From Curvibacter soli (GTDB taxonomy: Bacteria > Pseudomonadota > Gammaproteobacteria > Burkholderiales > Burkholderiaceae_C), in contig NZ_JARGEN010000031.1 in the NCBI RefSeq assembly GCF_029211125.1, forward strand, positions 1-64,000: a DNA stretch of 64,000 bases, written 5' to 3'. The translations under genes and the position numbers were made by a program. Under the pieces are notes generated by a model. The model did not search any database. It saw only the letters and a list, made by a program, of their open reading frames with translations, and was not told the origin of the DNA. Within the stretch, counting starts at the first letter, position 1. Every line of letters begins with the position of its first letter. This document shows, one piece after another, positions 52,058 to 60,947 of the stretch.

Positions 52058-53028
52058 GCGCCATCCGGCCGCCTGATGCTGCTGGCGTGGGAGCGCCCGC
52101 GTTCGACCTGCGCCCCTGGAGCGTCTGCTGGCTCGACCGCGTCGAGCAGGCCTTGTCGCGCTGGGTAGCGGCGGATGCGCCCGGCGGCCTGGGCGAGGCC
52201 ATGCGCTACGCGGTGCTCGACGGCGGCAAGCGCCTGCGGCCCCTGCTGGTGCTGGCGGCGCGCGAGGCAGTGGCCCAGGGCCGGCCCGGCGCCGGACCCG
52301 ACGGCGCGGCGCTGCGCGGGGGACTCGACGATGCGGCGCTGCGCGCCGCGTGCGCCGTCGAGCTGATCCATGCCTATTCGCTCGTGCACGACGACATGCC
52401 CTGCATGGACGACGACGTGCTGCGCCGTGGCAAGCCCACGGTACACGTGCGGTTCGGCCAGGCCCGCGCGCTGCTGGCCGGCGACGCGTTGCAGGCGCTG
52501 GCATTCGAGCTGCTGACGCCCGACGACGACGCCATTCCCCCCGCCGTGCAGGCCCGGCTGTGCCGCCTGCTGGCGCGCGCCGCCGGCCACGCCGGCATGG
52601 CCGGCGGCCAGGCCATCGATCTGGCCAGCGTGGGCCTGCCGCTGGCCGAGGACGAACTTCGCCGCATGCACCGGCTGAAGACCGGCGCGCTGCTGCAGGC
52701 CAGCGTGATGATGGGCGCGGCCTGCGGCCATGCGGATGCGCGCGCGCTCGATGCGCTGGCCGGCTACGGCGCGGCCATCGGCCTGGCGTTCCAGGTGGTG
52801 GACGACATCCTCGACGTGACGGCGGATTCGGCCACGCTCGGCAAGACCGCCGGCAAGGACGCGGCGCAGGACAAGCCCACCTATGTATCGCTGCTGGGCC
52901 TGGAGCGCGCCCGCGCCCATGCGCGGAAGTTGCTGGCCCAGGCCCAGCAGGCGCTGGACGGCAGCGGCCTGCGCGACACCCGTGCCTTGCGTGCTCTGGC
53001 GCTGGCGGTGGTTGAGCGCAGCAGTTGA
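52054..53028 (+). CDS. ispA: Farnesyl diphosphate synthase
   Basis: A 324-residue prenyltransferase making C15 isoprenoid diphosphate. The first aspartate motif is DDMPCMDDD (first six of DDxxxxD) and the second is [22 protein letters not shown] and SLVHDDMPC are characteristic. ATG 52054 overlaps the xseB stop. A hairpin repeat (53034) follows, then dxs. Confidence 0.94.
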   Translation: MSAIRPPDAAGVGAPAFDLRPWSVCWLDRVEQALSRWVAADAPGGLGEAMRYAVLDGGKRLRPLLVLAAREAVAQGRPGAGPDGAALRGGLDDAALRAACAVELIHAYSLVHDDMPCMDDDVLRRGKPTVHVRFGQARALLAGDALQALAFELLTPDDDAIPPAVQARLCRLLARAAGHAGMAGGQAIDLASVGLPLAEDELRRMHRLKTGALLQASVMMGAACGHADARALDALAGYGAAIGLAFQVVDDILDVTADSATLGKTAGKDAAQDKPTYVSLLGLERARAHARKLLAQAQQALDGSGLRDTRALRALALAVVERSS

Positions 53029-53033
53029 TTCCT

Positions 53034-53091
53034 ATGAATAAAATCGGCCTGCAGCGCAGGCAAATCAAGCTGCTGGAGCTATCAAAAGCAT
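53034..53091 (-). repeat. Dispersed hairpin repeat, copy 6
   Basis: On the minus strand: TGCTTTTGATAGCTCC, a CCTGC/GCAGG hairpin and GATTTTATTCATA, as in copy 1. It fills the 72-base gap between ispA and dxs. Confidence 0.7.
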
Positions 53092-53100
53092 AGTAAATCC

Positions 53101-55011
53101 ATGAGCAACTACCCCTTGCTGGAGACCGTGAACGACCCGGCGGACCTGCGCCGCCTGTCGCGCCCCGAACTGCGCGTGCTGGCCGATGAACTGCGCGCCT
53201 TCGTGCTCGACAGCGTGTCCCGGACCGGCGGGCACCTCAGCTCCAACCTCGGCACGGTGGAGCTCACCGTGGCGCTGCACTACGTGTTCGACACGCCCGC
53301 GGACCGCATCGTCTGGGACGTGGGCCACCAGACCTACCCGCACAAGATCCTCACGGGCCGGCGCGAGCGCATGGCCACGCTGCGGCAGTGGGGCGGCATC
53401 TCGGGCTTCCCGCAGCGCGCCGAAAGCCCCTACGACACCTTCGGCACCGCGCATTCGTCCACCAGCATCTCCGCCGCGCTCGGCATGGCGCTGGCCGCGC
53501 AGCAGAAGGGTGAACAGCGCCATGCCGTCGCGGTGATCGGCGACGGCGCCATGAGCGCGGGCATGGCCTTCGAGGCGCTCAACAACGCCGGCGTGCAGGT
53601 GGGCGAGGGCAGCCGGCTGCTGGTGGTACTGAACGACAACGACATGTCCATCAGCCCGCCCGTGGGCGCGCTCAACCGCTACCTGGCGCAGCTCATGAGC
53701 GGGCGCTTCTACGCGGCGGCCAAGCACATGGGCAAGTCGGTGCTCAAGGCCGCGCCGCCGCTGTTCGCGCTGGCCAAGCGCTTCGAGCAGCACGCCAAGG
53801 GCATGGTGGTGCCGGCCACGCTGTTCGAGCAGTTCGGCTTCAACTACGTCGGCCCGATCGATGGCCACGACCTCGAATCGCTCATCCCCACGCTGGAGAA
53901 CATCAAGCAACTCGAAGGCCCGCAGTTCCTGCACGTGGTGACGAAGAAAGGCCAGGGCTACAAGCTGGCCGAGGAAGACCCCGTGGCCTACCACGGGCCG
54001 GGCAGGTTCGACCCGGCGGTGGGCCTGGTCAAGCCTGCCGTATCGCCTGTCGTGGCGCCCAGGCCCACGTTCACGCAGGTGTTCGGCCAGTGGCTGTGCG
54101 ACATGGCAGCGCAGGACCAGCGCCTGGTGGGCATCACGCCGGCCATGCGCGAGGGCTCGGGGCTGGTGGAGTTCGAGCGACGCTTCCCCGAGCGCTACTA
54201 CGACGTGGGCATCGCCGAGCAGCATGCGGTGACCTTCGCCGCCGGACTGGCCTGCGAGGGGCAAAAGCCTGTGGTGGCCATCTATTCCACCTTCCTGCAG
54301 CGCGCCTATGACCAGATGATCCACGACGTGGCGCTGCAGAACCTGCCCGTGGTGTTCGCGCTCGACCGCGCCGGCCTGGTCGGCGCCGACGGCGCCACGC
54401 ACGCGGGCGCCTACGACATCGCCTTCATCCGCTGCATCCCGAACATGGCGCTGGCCTGCCCGGCGGACGAGCGCGAGTGCCGGCAGCTTCTATCCACCGC
54501 CTTCGCGCAGAACCAGCCCGTGGCCGTGCGCTACCCGCGTGGCGCGGGTGCCGGTGTGGCGCCGCTGCCGGGGCTGGACGCGCTGCCGTTCGGCAAGGGC
54601 GAGGTGCGCCGCACGGGCCACCGCATCGCCATCCTGGCCTTCGGCACCCTGCTGTACCCCGCCTTGCAGGCCGCCGAGGCGCTGGACGCCACCGCGGTCA
54701 ACATGCGCTGGGCCAAGCCGCTCGATGCCGGGCTGCTGCTGCAGGTGGCCGCCCAGCACGAGGCGCTGGTGACGGTGGAGGAGGGCGCGGTGATGGGCGG
54801 GGCCGGCAGCGCCGTGGCCGAGGCGCTGGCCGCCGCCGGCGTGGTGAAGCCGCTGCTGCACCTGGGCCTGCCCGATGCGTTCATCGAGCACGGCGACGCG
54901 GCCAAGCTGCTGGCTCTGCAGGGGCTGGACGCGGCGGGCATGCAGCGCTCCATCGAGGCGCGCTTCGGCGCCGCCGCGAACCGGCCATCCGTGAGCGCCA
55001 CCGGCACCTGA
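53101..55011 (+). CDS. dxs: 1-Deoxy-D-xylulose-5-phosphate synthase
   Basis: A 636-residue thiamine diphosphate enzyme, the first step of the MEP isoprenoid pathway. Conserved features include [20 protein letters not shown] (with the catalytic His), the thiamine site [18 protein letters not shown], and [14 protein letters not shown]. Normal length. ATG 53101. With ispA it supplies isoprenoids. Confidence 0.95.
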   Translation: MSNYPLLETVNDPADLRRLSRPELRVLADELRAFVLDSVSRTGGHLSSNLGTVELTVALHYVFDTPADRIVWDVGHQTYPHKILTGRRERMATLRQWGGISGFPQRAESPYDTFGTAHSSTSISAALGMALAAQQKGEQRHAVAVIGDGAMSAGMAFEALNNAGVQVGEGSRLLVVLNDNDMSISPPVGALNRYLAQLMSGRFYAAAKHMGKSVLKAAPPLFALAKRFEQHAKGMVVPATLFEQFGFNYVGPIDGHDLESLIPTLENIKQLEGPQFLHVVTKKGQGYKLAEEDPVAYHGPGRFDPAVGLVKPAVSPVVAPRPTFTQVFGQWLCDMAAQDQRLVGITPAMREGSGLVEFERRFPERYYDVGIAEQHAVTFAAGLACEGQKPVVAIYSTFLQRAYDQMIHDVALQNLPVVFALDRAGLVGADGATHAGAYDIAFIRCIPNMALACPADERECRQLLSTAFAQNQPVAVRYPRGAGAGVAPLPGLDALPFGKGEVRRTGHRIAILAFGTLLYPALQAAEALDATAVNMRWAKPLDAGLLLQVAAQHEALVTVEEGAVMGGAGSAVAEALAAAGVVKPLLHLGLPDAFIEHGDAAKLLALQGLDAAGMQRSIEARFGAAANRPSVSATGT

Positions 55012-55269
55012 AGCGGCGGCCCATCCGCCGGATGGCTGCCATCGCCGCCCCATCTTCTGCGCTGGGGATTGCGCAACTGCGGCGCAGGCGTTCAGCGACG
55101 GCGGGCCCCGTTCGGCTCGCGGCATGCGATGCCAGGACTTCTGTGAAGCGATTGCTGGGATTTGGCTCCACCCTCCCCCGTTTCCCCTGAGCCTGTGCCC
55201 GTGGAGCTGGGGTATCGCGCCTACTCGGAAGCACCAAATGCCATGTGGTTCCCTGGACTGTCTTGGCCG
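55012..55269. other. No gene; spacer downstream of dxs
   Basis: A short CCATCC/GGATGG hairpin (55020-55034) lies just after dxs, without a T run. No reading frame here gives a recognised protein. Confidence 0.4.
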
Positions 55270-55375
55270 CCCACCGTTTGCACTGGAAACCATGCTGCGA
55301 GCGCCATCTTTATGCAGCAATGGTTCAGCCTGTCGAACCCAGCCATGGAAGAAGCCTTCTTTGACACGCATTCTT
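55270..55375 (+). pseudogene. IS5-family transposase N-terminal fragment
   Basis: In one frame it reads LETMLRAP, and after a frameshift IFMQQWFSLSNPAMEEAFFD, a pattern typical of IS5-family transposase N-termini (LRxxFMQQWF.LSDPAMEEAL). The rest of the element is missing. It lies immediately upstream of the bfd promoter. Confidence 0.6.
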
Positions 55376-55376
55376 A

Positions 55377-55405
55377 TTCAAATGCGATGAATTCTTATTT
55401 ATAAT
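55377..55405 (+). promoter_or_regulatory. Promoter with overlapping Fur-box-like sequence for bfd-tonB-exbB
   Basis: TTCAAA (55377-55382), a 17-base gap and TATAAT (55400-55405) make a sigma-70 promoter. The AT-rich AATGCGATGAATTCTTATTT between them resembles the GAATGATTCTTATT style of Fur sites in this family. Iron repression of the cluster is inferred. Confidence 0.5.
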
Positions 55406-55442
55406 GGACGCATTCATCAGCCAGCCGTCTGCGTTCCGCTCC

Positions 55443-55715
55443 ATGATCGTCTGCGTATGCCACCGGGCTTCCGACCGCGAGATCGTGCGCCATGCGCATG
55501 CGGGCATGAACTTTGACGACATCCAGTTCGAATTTGGCATGGCCACACAATGCGGGCGCCGCGAGAGTTGCGCCCGCGACGCGGTGGCCCCATGCAGTGC
55601 AACCCGCCCTGTGGCGGCGCTGCACGACACCCCGGCAGAACTTGCGATCCAGCTCGCCGCCTCCAGCACGCAGAGCAAGGCATGGGCTTCCTCGGCACTT
55701 TCGCTGGCAGTCTGA
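55443..55715 (+). CDS. bfd: Bacterioferritin-associated ferredoxin (Bfd-like)
   Basis: A 90-residue protein with a BFD-like [2Fe-2S] domain: CVCHRASDREIVRHAHAG with Cys4 and Cys6, and QCGRRESCARD with the second pair. In relatives Bfd helps release iron from bacterioferritin. An ATG at 55404 overlaps the -10 element, so ATG 55443 is the realistic start. The C-terminal 35 residues are extra to the usual domain. First gene of the bfd-tonB-exbB group. Confidence 0.85.
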   Translation: MIVCVCHRASDREIVRHAHAGMNFDDIQFEFGMATQCGRRESCARDAVAPCSATRPVAALHDTPAELAIQLAASSTQSKAWASSALSLAV

Positions 55716-55808
55716 TGCTGGTTCTGGTCGTGGGCTGTCTCTGGTGGGTCTTCCGCAAGTAAAGTCGCGGGCTGCGTTGCAGCGCAGCAACGGCACCACT
55801 CTGTTTCC

Positions 55809-56498
55809 ATGACATCAGCCGAACAAACCCTGGCGCCTCCGCGCGTTCCCCGCAATCTCGTCATTGCCGGCGTCGTCGTGGCGCTGCATGTGGTCGCGCT
55901 GTGGGCCATGCAGGCCAGCCTGCTGCAGCGCGCGGTGGAGGTGATCGTGCCGGTGCAATTGCTCAGCGAGTTCATCGAGCCGCCCAAGCCCAAGCCTGCG
56001 CCACCCGCCCCCCCGCCGCCGCCCGCGCCGATCAAGCGCCCGACCATCAAGTCGCCGCCGCCCGCCCCCATGCCGCTGGCGATTGCCGACCCTACGCCCG
56101 CGCCCGATGCGCCCGTGGGCGTGACCACGCCGCAACCGCCTGCGCCACCCATCGCCGCGCCCGCGGCGCCGCCCGCCCCGCCACCGGCTCCACCCGCGCC
56201 TCCCGCGCCGCCCAAGATCGAGCTGCCGTCGAGCGCGGCGGACTACCTGCAGAACCCATCGCCACCCTACCCCACCATCAGCCGCCGGCTTGGCGAGCAG
56301 GGCAAGGTCGTGGTGCGCGTGCTCATCGGCACCGACGGGCTGCCGCAGAAGGCCGAGATCCGCCAATCCAGCGGCTACGAGCGTCTCGACCAAGCCGCCT
56401 ACAACACCGTGCTGAAGTGGCGCTACGTGCCGGGCAAGCGCAATGGCGCGCCCGAGGCCATGTGGTTCAACATACCACTCAACTTTGTTCTTGAATAA
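55809..56498 (+). CDS. tonB: TonB energy transducer
   Basis: A 229-residue protein. A single N-terminal membrane anchor (LVIAGVVVALHVVALWAM, about 17-36) precedes a long proline-rich stretch of KPKPAPPAPPPPPAP type and a C-terminal TonB domain (YPTISRRLGEQGKVVVRVLI). It spans the periplasm and powers outer-membrane iron-siderophore receptors with ExbB and ExbD. Starts 94 bases after bfd. Confidence 0.93.
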   Translation: MTSAEQTLAPPRVPRNLVIAGVVVALHVVALWAMQASLLQRAVEVIVPVQLLSEFIEPPKPKPAPPAPPPPPAPIKRPTIKSPPPAPMPLAIADPTPAPDAPVGVTTPQPPAPPIAAPAAPPAPPPAPPAPPAPPKIELPSSAADYLQNPSPPYPTISRRLGEQGKVVVRVLIGTDGLPQKAEIRQSSGYERLDQAAYNTVLKWRYVPGKRNGAPEAMWFNIPLNFVLE

Positions 56499-56515
56499 GC
56501 CTCTGGAGTATTTCT

Positions 56516-57232
56516 ATGGATTCGCAATTCGGTCTCGCACATGTCTGGGCCCAGGGGGATTTCGTCACCAAGGCGGTCGCGGTGCTGCTGCTGGGCATGT
56601 CGCTCGCGTCGTGGATGGTGATCCTCATCAAGGCGATGGACATTGTCCGGTTCAAGAAGTTCGCGCGCAGCTCGGAAGATTTCTGGTACAGCGAAGACTT
56701 GGCTGCGGGCCTGTCCAAGCTGGGCTCGGACGCGAACAATCCGTTTCGCCAGCTCGCGCTGGAAGGCCGCGAAGCCGCCGCCCACCACCGCAACACCAAG
56801 GCGCACCTGCACGACAGCCTCGACGTGAGCGACTGGGTCACACGCAGCCTGCGCAACTCCATCGACGAATTCACCGCACGCCTGCAGTCGGGCCTGGCCA
56901 TCCTGGCCTCGGTGGGCTCCACGGCGCCGTTCATTGGACTGTTCGGCACGGTCTGGGGCATCTACCACGCGCTGCTGAGCATCGGCAGCTCAGGCCAGGC
57001 CACCATCGACAAGGTGGCCGGCCCCGTGGGCGAGGCGCTGATCATGACGGCGCTGGGACTGGCCGTGGCGATTCCCGCCGTGCTGGGCTACAACGCGCTG
57101 GTACGCGGCAACAAATCGATCCTGCTCAAACTCAACAGCTTCGCCCATGAGCTGCATGCCTACTTCGTAACCGGAGCGCGCGTCCACAACGCCAGCCAGG
57201 CCCCCGTGGTCGCCATGAAGAAAGGAGCCTGA
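56516..57232 (+). CDS. exbB: ExbB proton-channel subunit
   Basis: A 238-residue MotA/TolQ/ExbB-family protein with three membrane segments (about 15-37, 130-155, 175-200) and conserved GLAILASVGSTAPFIGLFGT and GLAVAIPAVLGYNALVR. It forms a proton-driven motor with ExbD. Here the expected exbD does not follow; the next gene starts one base after the stop behind the AAAGGAG site. Confidence 0.93.
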   Translation: MDSQFGLAHVWAQGDFVTKAVAVLLLGMSLASWMVILIKAMDIVRFKKFARSSEDFWYSEDLAAGLSKLGSDANNPFRQLALEGREAAAHHRNTKAHLHDSLDVSDWVTRSLRNSIDEFTARLQSGLAILASVGSTAPFIGLFGTVWGIYHALLSIGSSGQATIDKVAGPVGEALIMTALGLAVAIPAVLGYNALVRGNKSILLKLNSFAHELHAYFVTGARVHNASQAPVVAMKKGA

Positions 57233-57233
57233 C

Positions 57234-58013
57234 GTGGCCGGACTCACCGCACTCGTGCTGGCCGGCACACGGCCCGGCGGCGACCCGCTTGCCGACTACG
57301 CTGGCGTCAGCCACAAAGCGTTGATCGAGATCGGCGGCTCGACCATGATCGAGCGCGTCGTTGCCGCGCTGGCTGCCGCACCCGCGGTCGGGCGCATTGT
57401 TATCGCGATCGACCGGCCCGAGTTGCTGAGCAACCTGCCGGGGCTCCAACCCAGCGTCTGCGGCAAGCCGTGGGTCACCATGCCGACGCAGGTAGGCCCC
57501 AGCGCCACCGTATCAGCGGCGATTGCGCGCGAAGGCACGCCGCTGCTCGTGACTACTGCAGACCACGCCCTGCTGCGGTCCGCGTGGATCGACGAGTTCC
57601 TAGCCGCATGCCCACCCGATGCCGACGTAGTTGCCGCACTGGCGCCGCGTCAGGCCGTCGAGGCAGCCGCGCCCGCCACGCGGCGCACCTGGCTGCGCTT
57701 CTCGGACAACGACTTCTCGGGCTGCAATCTATTCCTGCTGGCGCAGCCCAACGCGACCGGCGCGATCGCGTTCTGGGGCGAAATGGAGCGCGCTCGCAAG
57801 GAACCGCTGCGCATGATGCAGCGCCTGGGCTGGCTGTTCGCGCTGCGCTATCGGCTGGGTTGGCTCAGTTCGGCGGCGGCGGCCGATCGGCTGGGCACGT
57901 TGTCCGGCGGTGTGCGGCTGGTGCTGGTGTCGATGCACGATGGACGCGCCGCTATCGACGTGGACAAGCCCGCGGACCTGGACCTGGTGCGCCGGATGGT
58001 GTCGGCGACTTGA
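57234..58013 (+). CDS. MobA-like nucleotidyltransferase
   Basis: A 259-residue NTP-transferase-fold protein. The nucleotide loop is ALVLAGTRPGGDPLA, with the catalytic lysine in SHKALIEIGGSTMIERV, and VTTADHALL holds a metal aspartate. It is of MobA/CMP-transferase type and should attach a nucleotide to a phosphorylated alcohol or sugar; substrate unknown. GTG 57234 uses the AAAGGAG site inside the end of exbB. First gene of a specialised cluster; no exbD is seen. Confidence 0.75.
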   Translation: MAGLTALVLAGTRPGGDPLADYAGVSHKALIEIGGSTMIERVVAALAAAPAVGRIVIAIDRPELLSNLPGLQPSVCGKPWVTMPTQVGPSATVSAAIAREGTPLLVTTADHALLRSAWIDEFLAACPPDADVVAALAPRQAVEAAAPATRRTWLRFSDNDFSGCNLFLLAQPNATGAIAFWGEMERARKEPLRMMQRLGWLFALRYRLGWLSSAAAADRLGTLSGGVRLVLVSMHDGRAAIDVDKPADLDLVRRMVSAT

Positions 58014-58027
58014 ACAAACGCCCCACT

Positions 58028-58819
58028 TCAGGCGGCCGCAGAAACCTCGGCAATGTGTGCCACGGCGTTGCCCTCCAACCAGCCCGACGTCAAGTTCCTG
58101 GCATGGGTCAGATCGGCCGGGAAGTCGAGCTCCCCCCACTGCAGGCCTTCGATCGAGGCCACGCGGATGTCCGCACCGGCGCCCGCCAGACGGTTGATCG
58201 CCGACAGGTACCACAGGCCCGGGCCTTCAGCGGTGCGCATGGTGCGTTCGAGCTCGGCGACGAACAGCGCGGCGCCATCGGCCTCGAAGCGCAGGAAGCC
58301 AATCGATTCACCGTTGACGCGCTCGGCCGACAGCGTCTTGCCGATGGCGCGCAGGCGATCGCCCTCGACCTCGACCTTCATGTCGTCGGCATCGTAGTCC
58401 GGTTTCCGGTCGATCGTGACCGTGATCGGCGCCGCGGGCGCTGCCAGCAGACGGCGGGCGATCTCGGGCTCGAACAAGGTGTCGCCGTTGAGCACCAGGC
58501 AGGGCCGTTGCAGTTCGGCGCGGGCCATCCAGCAGCTCGCGAGGTTGTCGGCCAGCTTGTAGAAGGGGTTGAACAAGGTGCGCACGGTCATGCCGGGCGG
58601 CGTGATGTGTTGCAACGCCTGCTCGACGAGGTCGGAACGGAAACCAGTCACGATGACCACTTCTCCGATGCCCGCCTCGGCTAGTCCGCGCAGTTGCCAT
58701 TCGAGCATGCTGCGGCCGGCGCCCAGGTCGAGCAGACACTTCGGGAGTTGTTCGGTCAGCGGCAACAGACGGCTGCCTTGGCCGGCGCCGAGGATAAGGG
58801 CTCGCTCAGGTCTAGACAC
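58028..58819 (-). CDS. LicC-like nucleotidyltransferase (choline-phosphate cytidylyltransferase-like)
   Basis: A 263-residue sugar/choline nucleotidyltransferase. ALILGAGQGSRLLPLTEQLP (GxGxR-x-P), the KCLLDLGAGRSMLEWQLRGL lysine and NGDTLFEPEIARRLL metal motif are visible. This group includes LicC that makes CDP-choline, and other phospho-alcohol or sugar transferases. It is convergent with the MobA-like gene, 14 bases apart. Probable CTP-dependent head-group activation, by analogy. Confidence 0.75.
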   Translation of the reverse strand: MSRPERALILGAGQGSRLLPLTEQLPKCLLDLGAGRSMLEWQLRGLAEAGIGEVVIVTGFRSDLVEQALQHITPPGMTVRTLFNPFYKLADNLASCWMARAELQRPCLVLNGDTLFEPEIARRLLAAPAAPITVTIDRKPDYDADDMKVEVEGDRLRAIGKTLSAERVNGESIGFLRFEADGAALFVAELERTMRTAEGPGLWYLSAINRLAGAGADIRVASIEGLQWGELDFPADLTHARNLTSGWLEGNAVAHIAEVSAAA

Positions 58820-58893
58820 GATGATTCACCAATCAGAAAAAGAAGAGACGATGGGGATGGATCGGCGATTCGGCGACAGGACGGGTTGGGCAA

Positions 58894-59586
58894 TCACGGA
58901 CGATCAACGCAGAGGTCGTGCTCGAGCCAAGCCCTGGACACCTGCGTCGCGCGCCAGTGCGTGCGCCGGTCTCGAAACGCGAGATGCGCTATGTGGGTGC
59001 ATCCCATTTCGAGCGCCCAAGTCTGCCAGAGTCGGCCCGCGAATACAGCACCCTCACCCGCCGGCCGGGTATCGATGTCGCGGAGATCCGCCAGGCTGTC
59101 GGTTCCGGCCGCCTTGGCCACAGCTTCCTTGCGCGTCCAGACCGTATAGAAGCGCCGCGGGTCGCGACCAACCCAAGAGCGCTCGCTGTCATTGAGATAG
59201 CGCGGCAAGTCGCCGGCCGTCAACGCACCGACCCGCTCGACGTCGATGCCGACCGGTCCGTCCGTCGACACGGCGCAGGCGATGCGTCCATCACAATGGG
59301 AAATGCTGAAGTCGACCGGCAGATCAAGCGATGGCCGGCCGCGCGCGGTGTAACGCAAGGACGCCAGCACGGTGCCGTGGTGACCGAATTGACGAAGCCC
59401 TTCGCACAACAGGCGGCTGGCGATCAGCGACCGATGCCGCGCCCGGACACTGGGCCAGCGTGCGATCTGGGCCTGGCGGGGCTCCGGCAGTTCAGCCATC
59501 CATGCGGCCTCGAGCGCCATGGAAAGCACGGAGTCGTTGGAAATCAAGACGGCTATGGGCATGGACGCAGCATTTGGCGCGCGCAT
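58894..59586 (-). CDS. 4'-Phosphopantetheinyl transferase (Sfp type)
   Basis: A 230-residue protein (or 222 from ATG 59562). The two Sfp motifs are GIDVERVGAL (metal aspartate and glutamate) and WTRKEAVAKAAG. It converts apo acyl- or peptidyl-carrier domains to holo form. Its presence beside the FAAL-ACP gene implies dedicated priming of that carrier. Divergent from the P450 gene. Confidence 0.88.
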   Translation of the reverse strand: MRAPNAASMPIAVLISNDSVLSMALEAAWMAELPEPRQAQIARWPSVRARHRSLIASRLLCEGLRQFGHHGTVLASLRYTARGRPSLDLPVDFSISHCDGRIACAVSTDGPVGIDVERVGALTAGDLPRYLNDSERSWVGRDPRRFYTVWTRKEAVAKAAGTDSLADLRDIDTRPAGEGAVFAGRLWQTWALEMGCTHIAHLAFRDRRTHWRATQVSRAWLEHDLCVDRP

Positions 59587-59628
59587 GACATAAAATCGAA
59601 ACTTCAGCACCAAGGTTAATTTTGGATT

Positions 59629-60942
59629 ATGGCACAGGGAAATTTGGCGCCGGGCCCTAACGAGGGCTACGACCTCGACGCCAATGAAGAAACCTTGCCG
59701 GTGCTGCAGCAACTGCGCTCCAGCTATGGTCCCATCTGCCGCGTTCCGTCGCTGACACGCGCGGGCGATGGCCTCGTCCTCCATGATCCCGAAGACATCC
59801 GCCGCGTACTGCTGACCAACCGCGGCAACTACGTCAAGGGCGCCGGACTCGAACGTGTCCGCGTGCTGCTCGGGAACGGCCTGATCGTCAGCGACGGCGA
59901 CCTGTGGGCACGCCAGCGCCGCATGATCCAGCCCGCATTCCAGGGTCAGGCCACCCGCGGCTTCGCCCCAGTGGTACAGCAGGTCAACGCGGATCTGCTC
60001 ACGCGTTGGAGCGCCCATGCCGACAGCGGCGAACCCATCGACCTGACGCACGAGCTCAGCAGCGTCGCCCTTGAGATCGTGCTGCGTGCGCTGTTCAGCC
60101 AGGACTTCGACCGGATGCTCGAGTCCGAAGGCAGAAACCCCTTCGGCCTGCTGACCGAAGAGAGCCGGCGCGACCTGCAGTTCGCCGCACGCTTCCGCGA
60201 CCTCGCGCGCTTCGTGCGCGCCATCATCGACGTACGTCGCCAGGAAGCGCGCGTCGAATCCGACTGGCTTTCGATGCTGATGCAGGTGCGCGACAAGGCC
60301 AGCGGCGAGCCGATGCCCGACCGCGCCCTTCTCGATGAAGTGATGACGCTCATCGTTGCTGGCCATGAGACCACCGGCAGCACGCTCAACTGGACCTGGT
60401 ACCTGCTGTCCCGGCATCCCGAGGCCGAAGCGGCGCTCCATGCCGCCATCGCACATGCCGCGCCCACCGAAGCCCCGCAGGACCAAGCCCTGACCACACC
60501 CTTCGCCTCTACCGACTACGTCGAGCAAGTGCTGCAGGAGGCACTGCGGCTCTACCCGCCGGTGTGGCTCTTCAGTCGCCGTGCGCTGCAGGACGACACC
60601 CTGGGCGGCTACCACGTGCCGGCCGGCACCGACATCTTCATTTGTCCCTACCTGTTGCACCGCGACACCGCGCAGTGGGACCGCTCCGAGGAATTCTTGC
60701 CGGCGCGCTTCATGCCCGACGCAGCGACGGGGCGGCATCGCTTCGCCTACCTGCCTTTCTCGGCCGGCCCGCGCTTCTGCGTGGGCGCCGGCTTCGCGAT
60801 GGCGGAGATGGCGACGCACCTGACGATGGTCGCGGAGCGCTTTCGATTGGTTCCTGTCAGCACCGAGCCGGCCGAGGCCGAATTCCAGATCAACCTGCGC
60901 ACGCGCCATCCCCTGCGGATGCGGCTCGTGTCGCGCCGATAA
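59629..60942 (+). CDS. Cytochrome P450
   Basis: A 437-residue soluble P450. AGHETTGSTLNW is the I-helix oxygen-activation motif; ALRLYPP holds E-x-x-R; FSAGPRFCVGAGFAMAEM has the haem-binding Cys384. The closest style is of fatty-acid and lipid hydroxylases among bacterial P450s, by my recognition. Needs redox partners not seen here. It is followed 5 bases later by the FAAL-ACP gene, so co-transcription is likely. Confidence 0.92.
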   Translation: MAQGNLAPGPNEGYDLDANEETLPVLQQLRSSYGPICRVPSLTRAGDGLVLHDPEDIRRVLLTNRGNYVKGAGLERVRVLLGNGLIVSDGDLWARQRRMIQPAFQGQATRGFAPVVQQVNADLLTRWSAHADSGEPIDLTHELSSVALEIVLRALFSQDFDRMLESEGRNPFGLLTEESRRDLQFAARFRDLARFVRAIIDVRRQEARVESDWLSMLMQVRDKASGEPMPDRALLDEVMTLIVAGHETTGSTLNWTWYLLSRHPEAEAALHAAIAHAAPTEAPQDQALTTPFASTDYVEQVLQEALRLYPPVWLFSRRALQDDTLGGYHVPAGTDIFICPYLLHRDTAQWDRSEEFLPARFMPDAATGRHRFAYLPFSAGPRFCVGAGFAMAEMATHLTMVAERFRLVPVSTEPAEAEFQINLRTRHPLRMRLVSRR

Positions 60943-60947
60943 GCGGC

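Noticed and set aside
55682-55762. 26-residue membrane peptide overlapping the end of bfd
   Set aside because: It has a plausible hydrophobic core (GSLMLVLVVGCLWWV) but overlaps bfd, has no ribosome site and no known family; too weak to call.
58894-60909. 671-residue minus-strand open frame reaching into the P450
   Set aside because: Only the PPTase part (to about 59586) has protein features; the upstream part is antisense to the P450.
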